Source: Bacillota bacterium (GTDB taxonomy: Bacteria > Bacillota_A > Clostridia > Acetivibrionales > DUMB01). Taken from it: DNA of 17,407 bases. Below are positions 7,529-15,282 of this stretch, in pieces (position 1 is the first letter of the stretch; each line of letters begins with the position of its first letter). The stretch covers positions 1 to 17,407 of the forward strand of contig JAMOAC010000211.1 in the NCBI GenBank assembly GCA_023621975.1. Reading direction: 5' to 3'. Both the position numbers and the translations under genes were made by a program. Below the pieces are notes generated by a model. It saw only the letters and a program-made list of their open reading frames with translations, was not told the origin of the DNA and made no database searches.

Positions 7529-8887
7529 TTAATTCCTGATTTTAATGTGCACTTCACGCAGCTGCTGCTCGGTCACTTCACTGGGAGCTCCGCACATCAG
7601 GTCCTGTGCGTTGCTGTTCATGGGGAAGGCCATGACCTCGCGGATGTTTTCCTCATTCCTGAGGAGCATGATCATCCGTTCAACTCCCGGGGCCATGCCG
7701 GCATGGGGCGGAGCTCCGTACTGGAATGTATTATAGAGTGCTTTGAACTTCTTTTTCAAGGTCTCCTCATCATAGCCCGCAATCTCGAAGGCTTTGACCA
7801 TGATATCCAGGTCGTGGTTCCGGACCACACCCGAGGAAAGTTCAACGCCATTGCAGACGATATCATACTGGCAAGCCAAAATGTCCAGAGGACCCTTGGT
7901 GTTAAGCGCCTCCAGCCCTCCCTGCGGCATGGAGAAGGGGTTATGGGTAAATTGTACTCTTCCGGTCACCTCATCGATTTCATACATCGGAAAATCATTG
8001 ACATAGCAGAATCGGTAAGCCTTCTTCTCACAGAGGTCAAGGCGTTTGCCCAGTTCATTGCGGATTAGCCCTGCGTATTTGCAGGCAAGCTTTTCCCTGT
8101 CGGCGATGAAGAATATGACATCGCCGGGAATAAGGCCGGCAATTTGGGCAAGCTCCCCTTTTATATCTTCGGATTCGAAGTCGAGCTGACAGAATTCGCC
8201 CGGAGAGCGATCGGCCCGCGCATCCTCGTCACGGAAGCAGGGAGCAATCTGAAAATACTTGTCAAAGCCCGCCACCATCAGCAACTGCTTATATATCTGC
8301 AGTGCCTGGGGCAGTGCATAGAATTTTCCCTTATACTTTCTGGATGGAACAATATAATCCCTTGCTCCTTCGGGAGAGGATACCGACAGGATAGGCGTTT
8401 GGATTTCGCCAAAGCCCATATCGGTCATCTTCTGCCTTAAGAAGCTTATAACCTGGGACCGGAACAGAATACTGTCCTTTACCTTCCGGTTTATCAAATC
8501 AAGGTAACGGTACTTTAAGCGCACTTCCTCACGAATCTCCATGGAAGTGGTGATTTCAAAGGGAAGATCCTTGTAGACCCGGCCCAAAACCGTCACTTTG
8601 CGCGCCGCAAGCTCAATGGTACCGGTTGGAATCCTGGGGTTGTAGGTTTCTTCATCCCGTTTTTCCACCACATCTTCAATGGATAAGCATTCTTCTTTTC
8701 TGATGCCTTTTAGAAGCCGGGTGTTTCTGAATACGACCTGCATGACACCGTACATGTCCCTAAGGTCGATAAAGGAAAAACCACCGTGGTCCCGTATGTT
8801 TTCCACCCAACCGGCAATTTTAAGGACGGTACCGATATCTTCTTCGGTGATTTGATTTATTGTCTTGGTACGATAAATCCCTGACAT
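7529..8887 (-). CDS. aspS: Aspartyl-tRNA synthetase, short form, probably non-discriminating
   Basis: 452 residues, starting at the ATG at 8885-8887 (GGGAGA upstream). An OB-fold anticodon domain covers about 1-105, with GWVENIRDHGGFSFIDLRD; the His in RDHGG (H34) is the residue linked to non-discriminating bacterial AspRS, where discriminating forms carry Leu. The catalytic domain shows SPEGARDY (171-178), motif 2 FRDEDARADRSPGEF (218-232) and motif 3 GAPPHAGMAPGVERM (391-405), all bacterial type. Bacterial AspRS is normally about 590 residues. Here CQLDFES (233-239) runs almost directly into IKGELAQIAG and GDVIFF (255-260), so about 140 residues (part of the core plus the GAD insertion domain) are missing in frame. 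The T-box and GatCAB genes imply Asp charging of tRNA(Asn). Whether the shortened enzyme is active is unknown. Confidence 0.93.
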   Translation of the reverse strand: MSGIYRTKTINQITEEDIGTVLKIAGWVENIRDHGGFSFIDLRDMYGVMQVVFRNTRLLKGIRKEECLSIEDVVEKRDEETYNPRIPTGTIELAARKVTVLGRVYKDLPFEITTSMEIREEVRLKYRYLDLINRKVKDSILFRSQVISFLRQKMTDMGFGEIQTPILSVSSPEGARDYIVPSRKYKGKFYALPQALQIYKQLLMVAGFDKYFQIAPCFRDEDARADRSPGEFCQLDFESEDIKGELAQIAGLIPGDVIFFIADREKLACKYAGLIRNELGKRLDLCEKKAYRFCYVNDFPMYEIDEVTGRVQFTHNPFSMPQGGLEALNTKGPLDILACQYDIVCNGVELSSGVVRNHDLDIMVKAFEIAGYDEETLKKKFKALYNTFQYGAPPHAGMAPGVERMIMLLRNEENIREVMAFPMNSNAQDLMCGAPSEVTEQQLREVHIKIRN

Positions 8888-9234
8888 AAAATTTCTCCCA
8901 TCTTTTCTCAAATTCACTGTGTCGGGAGAGCACCTATGAAAATTAAAAGCTGCCCGCCCGAAATAAAGAATTTCAGGGCGAACAGCACTATCATCGTCCG
9001 CGGTACCACCTGAATTACTGTACTTCACTGTACAGTCTCTCCTTAGTGTCTGCCGTTATAACGTACGGCCTACGTCGCACCTACTCGTCATATGAAATAT
9101 GACTTTCAGATTGAGGCTGGTGAAGTGTTATTCACATGAATTCAACTTTACAGGGTTCTCACCATTCCCCGCTCACTGTAAACGATAATTCATGCTACTT
9201 CTCTTCGTCATCGCCTTGCCGTATATTTTATTTG
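8888..9234 (-). promoter_or_regulatory. T-box leader for aspS-gatCAB, Asn specifier
   Basis: The T-box sequence AGGTGGTACCGCGG is at 8998-9011 (minus strand). Stem I is visible: GAAG.../CTTC and CATGAATT (9187-9194) paired with AATTCATG, capped by the TACAG...CTGTA distal arm. In between lies the specifier loop GAGAAGTAG opposite TGAATAACAC. The standard position gives AAC (9127-9129), an Asn codon. A GAA (Glu) triplet lies four bases upstream. A terminator (8945-8986) competes with the antiterminator made with the T-box bases. Uncharged tRNA(Asn) is expected to turn on aspS, gatC, gatA and gatB. This is one of the best-supported features in the window. Confidence 0.95.
8945..8986 (-). terminator. 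Regulated terminator of the T-box
   Basis: On the minus strand GCTGTTCGCCC(T)GAAAT pairs with ATTTCGGGCGGGCAGC, with two G-U pairs, one bulged U and a TCTTT loop, followed by TTTTAATTTT. It sits between the T-box motif and the aspS start, as expected for transcription attenuation. Confidence 0.92.
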
Positions 9235-9240
9235 CTGTAT

Positions 9241-9270
9241 ATTTTAATATATCTCAACTTGCCCCGTCAA
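9241..9270 (-). promoter_or_regulatory. Promoter of the aspS-gatCAB operon
   Basis: Minus-strand TTGACG (9265-9270) and TAAAAT (9241-9246) at 18-bp spacing, 10-15 bases before the start of T-box stem I. It lies inside the tail of the decayed SLH gene. Confidence 0.7.
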
Positions 9271-9594
9271 TAGAAATCCTTCCTTGTTCTGACGTCCACA
9301 GTAATTTGTACAGCAACTGAGTCATCTGTGCCCAAGTGGCGGTTTAATCCTCCAGGATCATACTGTTGCTGCCGCGGACAATGCCTCATTCAACAAGGTA
9401 AAACACGGCTCTCTTGCCCATGAAGCTACATCTTCTTCATCGGAGAAGGATGCTGGAGTTTTGTCCGAAGTTCTCCCGGGAACTCTGCCAAGGAGCTTAA
9501 GTGTATTATACAGGAATGTAAGCATTTCATGTCTGGTTAATTTTGTATACCCGGCTAAATCACCGTTATATTCAGCAACAAATACATAAAGCAT
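9254..9594 (-). pseudogene. S-layer homology (SLH) protein remnant
   Basis: Two minus-strand frames reconstruct SLH sequence. The first reads EYNGDLAGYTKLTRHEMLTF, then LYNTLKLLGRVPG, then SFSDEEDVASWAREP, then FTLLNE. After a frameshift near 9385 the second reads GIVRGSNSMILED, an in-frame stop, TATWAQMTQLLYKLLW and a stop at 9254. The order (TR.EM..LYN.L..LG, then FSD...ASWA, then GI..G, then T.AQM..LLYKLL) is that of an SLH repeat, the module that anchors surface proteins to the cell wall. Upstream domains and any signal peptide are lost, so this is a dead 3' fragment. The aspS promoter has come to lie within it. Confidence 0.65.
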
Positions 9595-10080
9595 CTTTGC
9601 TTGCTGCTCTCTGAAATACTTTTAATATACGGATATATTTGAATACCAGCCATATGACAGCCTTTCGTTGTAAATAATGGTTATATCTCCAAACTCAATA
9701 TCGCGAATCACTAAATTGCGATTTTTATTATATATCATATATATATCATAATTATTAGTCCCACCTATATTCATTTATTCAAATATTCAAATTTATATTG
9801 GCATATTATCACTCTTTTTCCGCATTTCGCAATAACATATTCTTTCAAATCCAATAACGGTATAAAATTCAGGCACAAGGAAGCTTTCACCAACATCCAT
9901 TTCATTGCACGCAATACCTGCAAGTTTGCCGTTATACTCCTAAAGTCAGAAGCGATGTGTAAGCTTGTGGTTAAAATACGACTGGGTATGTGCATACAAA
10001 AAAGGCTGCAGCAACAGGTAGCTATTCATGGTATCAAGCGTATAAATAGATGACAGAATGAATGTCTTTTGAGTATGTCC
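9595..10080 (-). other. Degraded coding-like stretch upstream of the SLH remnant
   Basis: No intact gene. Minus-strand pieces read like protein in changing frames: NLVIRDIEFGDITIIYNERLS (near 9650-9720) and EYNGKLAGIACNEM followed by VGESFLVPEFYTVIG (near 9840-9930). EYNGKLAG echoes EYNGDLAG in the SLH remnant, so this may be earlier parts of the same surface protein. The AT-rich strip around 9720-9780 is non-coding. Confidence 0.35.
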
Positions 10081-10140
10081 GTTCCTGGAAACATATCCAC
10101 TGCGTTTAGGGCACTATCGGTAAACGGAAACATGTCCATT
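10081..10140 (-). mobile_element. Possible IS21-like end repeats
   Basis: GGAAACATATCCA (10087-10099) and GGAAACATGTCCA (10126-10138) are direct repeats around a GCACTATCGGTAAACGG block. On the minus strand this reads as GGACATGTTTCCG, CGATAGTGCCC, GGATATGTTTCCA and GGACATACTC, an arrangement like the internal end repeats of IS21-type elements. No transposase remains. Assignment is tentative. Confidence 0.3.
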
Positions 10141-10178
10141 ATACTTCACAATAAAGTATAACATTCTAAATTCTATAA

Positions 10179-10700
10179 TCACGATTGTGTAGAATTATCA
10201 AAAGAATAAATATAACGTATTTCGGTAAGTTGTTTTCCTGCAATTTCACAAATGCATTCATCATCTTCATTGCATCGCCAATTATTCTTTTCGTAAAAAT
10301 ACCTTGCACGCTGGTTTTCCTTTAGCACCCATAAATAAATATTTTGAAAACCGGATTGTTTTAAATCCAGTAGGGCACTTTCTAACAACTTACTACCATA
10401 TCCTTTGCCAAAATACTCAGGTATCAGATAAATGGAGACAATTTCACCCCAACTAAGCAGTGATTTATCCCTGGCTTTTCCATAAGCAACACAACCAATA
10501 ATTCTACCGTTCTCTATCATAACCTGAGCAGTTAAAACTTTATCCTTTAACCATAATGTAAAAGCCGGCACCCAAAAATCTTCTTTAAGTTCGTCTAAGT
10601 AAGTTTGTGGAATAATTCCTTTATAGGCTGATCTCCAGCTTAAGGCATGAATACGGCTAATATCTTTAATATCATCAATTGTTGCTTTTCTAATTTCCAT
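10179..10700 (-). CDS. GNAT family N-acetyltransferase
   Basis: 173 residues, the usual size for a single GNAT domain. I use the second ATG (10698-10700), which has GGGGAGG at 7-nt spacing; the ATG two codons upstream is too close to that site. It starts MEIRKATIDDIKDISRIHALSWRSAY, with the early Trp seen in this subgroup. Motif A is IVSIYLIPEYFGKGYGSKLL (about 87-106), with the GKGYG acetyl-CoA pyrophosphate loop. Motif B follows at NIYLWVLKENQRARYFYEKNNW (120-141). The family moves an acetyl group from acetyl-CoA to an amine; the substrate cannot be told here. It lies about 110 bp downstream of the PEP/pyruvate-binding gene on the same strand, perhaps independently transcribed. Confidence 0.93.
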   Translation of the reverse strand: MEIRKATIDDIKDISRIHALSWRSAYKGIIPQTYLDELKEDFWVPAFTLWLKDKVLTAQVMIENGRIIGCVAYGKARDKSLLSWGEIVSIYLIPEYFGKGYGSKLLESALLDLKQSGFQNIYLWVLKENQRARYFYEKNNWRCNEDDECICEIAGKQLTEIRYIYSFDNSTQS

Positions 10701-10811
10701 ATGCATACCTCCCCGAATTTAGTCTAAAATAAACCCTCCATTTTATTCCACCCTTTCGAATCCAACACTCATTTTATAATACAATCTATGTTAATGTACT
10801 AATACCCGTTT

Positions 10812-13361
10812 TTATCTGCATAACAACCTCTGCGTCACAATATCAGAGTAAATCTCCATACCATCTGTTTTTGCAACATGAATTACATCTTTATATTTTC
10901 CGCTTTCAGGCAAAAATGAAGTAAGCAGATTTTCTTCCCGTAAAATGCGGTCAGGATTAAAGATAACATTCTGGTAGCCGTCAAAAATAGCCACGTAAAA
11001 AATTTCTGACTCAACAATATCCTGGAAGAAATGGCTGCCATAGGAGAGCTCCGGCATGAAACCTTCCTTCATTGAAGAATATTCGCAAAGAACCTTCATA
11101 TTGCACAATTCGGTGAAGTGCACAGGAACTCCGAGGGATGGTGTGGTGCTGCCCCATCTGCCGGGACCGACCAGCATGGCATTTTTCCCTTTCATTTCCC
11201 TGTTAATAAGGCCAATATGCCTGGCAACATCATATTTTTCCTGCTCGTTCAATTTCAAATATGCACCGGCATTGATAAAAATAACGTAATCAATGGGCAG
11301 GCGTATATTTCCGCCCATAAAGTTGCCTTTGCTTGAAAAGAAGCAATCCTTCACATCCTTTAACTCCGGTATTTTTACTGTCTTTCCCAGGCCTTTGGTC
11401 TGCAGAGGGCGACATTGCAGAATATTTATTTTATAGCTGCCATCCATGTTGAAGTTGGCTGTAAATTCAATATCAACAGGGTAGTCATATGTTTTAGACA
11501 GTACAGCAAGTATTTCTCTCATGACGGCAGCAAAATCTGTATTGGTAAAAAGCTTTTTAAAATCCAGAATATATGGCGTTTTTCGGTTATAGTAGCCCAG
11601 TTCGCGCAATCGGGCTTCGGCAGCATAATCAGGGCTTGCAAACAACTTCTTGTCAACTTTTAGATTCAGATATAAAACATCATCCAGATCTTTGCTTTCC
11701 AGGGTATTATCCGGGAATGAAAGAAGGTCCACCCGGTGCTGGGAGAATTTTTTCTGGTCATCATAATTCATCGGGGGCGTACGGAGAGGGTTGTCAAGGC
11801 ATACCACCTTCACATAATCCCCACCGGTCCTGTTCACTGCCCTGGTGCCTAATCCAAACACGAGGCGCAGCATTCCTGCATTCATGTCTATACTTTCATC
11901 CCAGACATAAAGGTTGGAGGAATTCCCCACTCCTGCTATATGCGGGAAGAAATAATCTCCATAACGGTCTCCCGATACACGCTGTACCAGTATGGCCATT
12001 TGCTCATCCTGCTGTGCCAGCCCCCGGTTCATCCGGTAGTTAAGGGCGTCTTCGTTCATTGTACTTGTATAGATAATGCGAACAGCCTGTTCAAAGGCCT
12101 CGTAACGCTCCTGGGGCGTTCCCTGGTTCACACAGAAAACGCTCTCATATTTGCCCGCAAAGGCATTCCCGAAGTTGTCCTCCAACAGAGAACTGGAACG
12201 CACAATTATAGGGGACTGTCCGAAGTACTCCAGCATACTGATAAACTGTTCCTGGATATCCTTGGGGAAAGAGCCATGCAAAAGCTTTTCCTTAAGCTCT
12301 GCAGCATATTTATAATAACCCTCGGGGGTTTTTTGCTTTGTACGGAGTCTCCACCAGCCATTTTGGACAATATATGTGTAGAAAACATCTGAACCGATAT
12401 AAAATGAATCATGAGGCTCCAGATATGAAGTAAAACGATCGCCGCCTTCTACTTCCAGAATTTTTCTCGCAAGAAGCATACCAACGCTTTTCCCTCCGAT
12501 AAAGCCTGTACCTATTTCTCTGGAAGCAATGGCAAGGATATCTCTCAAGGTAAAATACCGGTCGCACAGCTGAAACATCCGCGATTCACTGCCGATAAGC
12601 ATATGCATAAGGCGTTTTTTTACCGCCTCCTGCTCCTCAACAGGTGCATTCAGCATACTTTTTGCATCGTTAAAAATTGTATTCCAGTGGTCAAGCCTTA
12701 TTTCATAACGGTTTATGCTGTTGAAAAGCTCAGAGGCATCAGAACTTGACGTTATGCAGACAGCCTCCTGCCCCTGGATGAGGTGCGGGAAAAACATAGT
12801 CGGCGAATAGCGTTGCCATACCTTGAGGGGATGAATATAGGTTTTTTCATTGATTTGATACAAGTCAAGGAGAAGCTGGGTTGTTTCACGGATTCCGGCA
12901 ATGGTGCTGTAGGTGTGATAATTCCGTCTGATTGCAAAATAAGCTACCGTATCCAAATCATATAAATACGGGCAGATAGCTTTGAAAAAATTCCCGATCA
13001 TCAGGTCTGAATGCCAGTGTTCCAATAAATCAGTCAGGCAGTCAAATACGTATAATACCCTTTTCCCCTGCTCTTTAATCAGGTTGTGTATTTCGATGGT
13101 AAAGCTCTCAAAACCTTTCCTTGGGTCAAAAAGATATGTCTCAATATTCCTGCTGGCATCAAGGATGGGGTCATGATTGGCAAAACGGACATAAATTACC
13201 CGCATGTTTTCTGTTTTTGAGCTTTCCACGAAATATTCAACCATTTTCTTATAATCCGAAACGGAATCAACCTGCCATACCACGTTATCTCCCAACCGCA
13301 GGTAGTCAATTACCTGGTCAAATCCTTTTATACCCGTACTGACTCTGTCGTATAAATTCAT
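10812..13361 (-). CDS. PEP/pyruvate-binding (ATP-grasp) protein with KaiC-like N-terminus
   Basis: 849 residues. The chosen ATG (13359-13361) follows AGGGGGTG at good spacing. Residues 1-200 look like a KaiC/RecA-type fold (STGIKGFDQVIDYLRLGDNV, then RVIYVRF and RVLYVFDCLTDLL), but the Walker A GxxGxGKT is absent. Residues about 280-655 form the PPDK/PEP-synthase N-terminal ATP-grasp: GTGFIGGKSVGMLLARKIL (284-302), SPIIVRSSSLLEDNFGNAFA (383-402), VFGLGTRAVNR (501-511) and the closing ILQCRPLQ (647-654). The phosphohistidine swivel and PEP/pyruvate TIM barrel are missing. An unassigned domain follows (about 657-849), with LVGPGRWGSTTPSLGVPV (730-747). PPDK itself phosphorylates a His in the missing domain, so this protein probably uses ATP for another phosphotransfer or as a sensor. 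Function unknown. Confidence 0.92.
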   Translation of the reverse strand: MNLYDRVSTGIKGFDQVIDYLRLGDNVVWQVDSVSDYKKMVEYFVESSKTENMRVIYVRFANHDPILDASRNIETYLFDPRKGFESFTIEIHNLIKEQGKRVLYVFDCLTDLLEHWHSDLMIGNFFKAICPYLYDLDTVAYFAIRRNYHTYSTIAGIRETTQLLLDLYQINEKTYIHPLKVWQRYSPTMFFPHLIQGQEAVCITSSSDASELFNSINRYEIRLDHWNTIFNDAKSMLNAPVEEQEAVKKRLMHMLIGSESRMFQLCDRYFTLRDILAIASREIGTGFIGGKSVGMLLARKILEVEGGDRFTSYLEPHDSFYIGSDVFYTYIVQNGWWRLRTKQKTPEGYYKYAAELKEKLLHGSFPKDIQEQFISMLEYFGQSPIIVRSSSLLEDNFGNAFAGKYESVFCVNQGTPQERYEAFEQAVRIIYTSTMNEDALNYRMNRGLAQQDEQMAILVQRVSGDRYGDYFFPHIAGVGNSSNLYVWDESIDMNAGMLRLVFGLGTRAVNRTGGDYVKVVCLDNPLRTPPMNYDDQKKFSQHRVDLLSFPDNTLESKDLDDVLYLNLKVDKKLFASPDYAAEARLRELGYYNRKTPYILDFKKLFTNTDFAAVMREILAVLSKTYDYPVDIEFTANFNMDGSYKINILQCRPLQTKGLGKTVKIPELKDVKDCFFSSKGNFMGGNIRLPIDYVIFINAGAYLKLNEQEKYDVARHIGLINREMKGKNAMLVGPGRWGSTTPSLGVPVHFTELCNMKVLCEYSSMKEGFMPELSYGSHFFQDIVESEIFYVAIFDGYQNVIFNPDRILREENLLTSFLPESGKYKDVIHVAKTDGMEIYSDIVTQRLLCR

Positions 13362-13421
13362 GGGACACCCCCTCATCGGTATAAACTTCTCATTATATTT
13401 GCTTTCAAAATCAGCATTGAC

Positions 13422-13613
13422 TCACATAATTATTTCCGTGTCAAAAAATCTCTCCTGAAATTCCACAAGTGCTTCAATTTGCTCTTTACTGTATTTTTCA
13501 ACATGCTTTGAGACAACCAGTTTATCCTCCTTATCATTTTTCCTGTGTATTACTGCAACAACTACTCTTTCATACTCTTTTAACGGTATAAACTCTCCGG
13601 TAAATATATCCAT
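13422..13613 (-). pseudogene. Inorganic pyrophosphatase-like C-terminal fragment
   Basis: 63 codons from the first ATG, with only a weak purine stretch (GAGAGAA) directly upstream. The sequence EYERVVVAVIHRKNDKEDKLVV, then YSKEQIEALVEFQERFF and TEIIM, matches the C-terminal half of small inorganic pyrophosphatase-like proteins of Firmicutes (pattern IAVIHR..D..DKLVV....YS.EQI.AL.EFQERFF...I). The N-terminal half, with the DG(D/E)..D metal site, is missing, so this is very likely a truncated remnant. It lies 60 bp upstream of the PEP/pyruvate-binding gene on the same strand. Confidence 0.55.
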
Positions 13614-13618
13614 TTCTC

Positions 13619-13723
13619 TCAAATTGATCTTTTGGTAATATCCAATACAACTGCTTTTCCATCATGAATTATCCACCAATCTATTCCGTTTGGATAACCG
13701 TGTATCGTAACGTCGTCCAATTT
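13619..13723 (-). other. Unidentified coding-like fragment
   Basis: A 34-codon open frame between stops reads LDDVTIHGYPNGIDWWIIHD followed by GKAVVLDITKRSI. The composition looks like real protein, and it is not the missing half of the pyrophosphatase. There is no start codon with a ribosome binding site. It may be the tail of a lost gene. Confidence 0.3.
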
Positions 13724-14041
13724 TTATTAAGAATATAGAAAAATCCACGACAAGGAAGCATTATGTATTACTTGTATTACTTTATTAAATATATTTATTA
13801 CTTTATATAAACATATTTTACTATAACTCACTTTAAAATAACATCTATTCTGTAACCTCAACCATTGATAGAGCAGAGCATTGAGGTTGCCACCGCTCCC
13901 TCATCAATATGTACAGACAGGGTTAGCCTTCTACGATTTGTAAACTTTTTCTATTGATTTTATATATAGAATTAGGGGGGGCAAGAAACCTATCTCCCTG
14001 TCCCTCTCTGTTAAAAAATACTAATAATGTGCTTTTTATTT
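13724..14041. other. AT-rich intergenic region
   Basis: No gene seen. It contains an 8-bp inverted repeat, AACCTCAA (13854-13861) and TTGAGGTT (13881-13888), and a REP-like sequence at 13978-14003 preceded by a run of seven G's (13975-13981). Confidence 0.5.
13978..14003 (-). repeat. REP-like sequence, copy 1
   Basis: The minus strand reads GGACAGGGAGATAGGTTTCT then TGCCCC, matching about 20 of 26 bases of GGACAGGGTGACAGGTTCCT then GTCCCA at 16347-16372. It lies 39 bp past the end of the broken AraC-phosphotransferase gene. Confidence 0.4.
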
Positions 14042-15128
14042 TTAATAATAAACTGTAATAAACTGTAACATTTCGCGATTCGTTTTTTCAAGTTCTTTGA
14101 ATTCATCATGGCTTTCAAAGCATGCAATACAAATCATCTGGATGGAGCAGATTACATAAAACACCGCCTGTTTTTCTTCCTGCGTCAGTTTACCTTCAAT
14201 TTCATAGACATGCAGGATTCCGCAGAGAATATCTAACCATTTTTCATAAGCCTCATTGCCCGCTTCAGCCAAAATTCCGGTTGCACAGTAGCAGACATCC
14301 CACAAACGCACATTTACTTCACTTAAATCAAAGTCAATAAATCCGCTTACCCCACCATCTTCAAACAGGATATTGCTGGGATTGGGGTCACGATGGATGA
14401 GTTGTTTCGGCAGTTTTTCATAAAGTTTACCAAAATTTTCAATATAATCATCAAAAAGCTGTCGTCCATTCCCATATCCCATTGCATATTCTGTTTTCTA
14501 ACATTCGGAAGCACCCGATCCATTACGTTTTTATACAGGTTCACCTCATCAAGCGAAATGTATTTTTGTATGGCTTTCAGCGCCTTATGCAGCCGTGCGA
14601 TGCTTCTACCGTATTTTTCACCAAACTTTTTGTAATTATCTCCAAATCTGTCGGACTTGGGAAGTGGATTACCCTTTATATTCTGTACCGACTGCCCAGA
14701 CATTTCCGGAAACCTTTGCCCCATCCATGCCCAGTTCTCCAGGATTTTTCACAGCTCTTTTTCTGTATGCATTTTTGCCACCTCCGGATTAATTGGTATG
14801 TGTTCTTGATAAATGCTTAGATACTTTTTCGGAGAGCAACCATACATTTTTATAAAGGCCTTATAAAACCCGGCATAAGTATCAAAACCATATTCGAGTA
14901 CCACTTCTATAGCTTATCTGCCACTGGTAATTTCAGCAAGCGCGTGATCAAGACGCCGTTTCAAAATATAGCCTGAAACCGATGAACCTGTTACAGATGA
15001 GAATAAACGATAATATGGTATGTCGAATAATTAGCCATCCGTGCAGGTTCTTCCGCTGTGATGTCGGTTTTGAGATTTTGCTCAATATAATCAAGTGTAG
15101 TTTTGATTACGGTGGCTTTAATATACAT
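14042..15128 (-). pseudogene. Broken AraC regulator-aminoglycoside phosphotransferase fusion
   Basis: Three frames rebuild one protein. From the ATG at 15126-15128: TTLDYIEQNLKTDITAEEPA and MANYSTYH, an AraC helix-turn-helix. A frameshift near 15005 leads to YRLFSSVTGSSVSGYILKRR, LDHALAEITSGR, a TAA stop, IEVVLEYGFDTYAGFYKAF and GCSPKKYLSIYQEHIPINPE, the second helix-turn-helix. After a TGA stop (EL*KILENW) and a missing segment come PLPKSDRFGDNYKKFGEKYG and SIARLHKALKAIQKY. A last frameshift near 14470 gives DYIENFGKLYEKLPKQLIHR, DPNPSNILFEDGGVSGFIDF and the C-terminus. The kinase motifs HRDPNPSN and IDFD survive. The phosphotransferase N-lobe (nucleotide loop) is largely deleted. Intact AraC-APH fusions occur in Clostridia; this one is dead. 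Confidence 0.8.
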
Positions 15129-15200
15129 TACGCAAATTAAAAAAATCTCCTGTATTGCTATAATATCAGATCCCCAACAAAACATTTTGTATATGAAAAC

Positions 15201-15231
15201 GGTACTCTACGAAACTACAACATAGAGTACC
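15201..15231 (-). terminator. Candidate terminator after the GyrI-like fragment
   Basis: A perfect 9-bp stem, GGTACTCTA / TAGAGTACC, with a 13-nt loop. On the minus strand it is followed by GTTTTCATA and preceded by an A-rich stretch. It sits about 50 bp past the stop at 15283, so it probably ended the original regulator gene; it could work in both directions. Confidence 0.55.
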
Positions 15232-15282
15232 TTTCGTTTAAACACAAATAGGCTTTAACTTATATCACAGAATTTATTAACA

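Noticed and set aside
7502..8068. 188-codon open frame on the plus strand inside aspS
   Set aside because: Antisense shadow of the synthetase gene; the sense protein carries all class II motifs.
8888..9028. In-frame N-terminal extension of aspS into the leader
   Set aside because: The extension would translate the T-box and terminator sequence; the ATG at 8885-8887 has a ribosome binding site and begins the conserved OB-fold.
11573..12043. 156-codon open frame on the plus strand inside the PEP/pyruvate-binding gene
   Set aside because: Proline/histidine-rich shadow of a conserved ATP-grasp domain.
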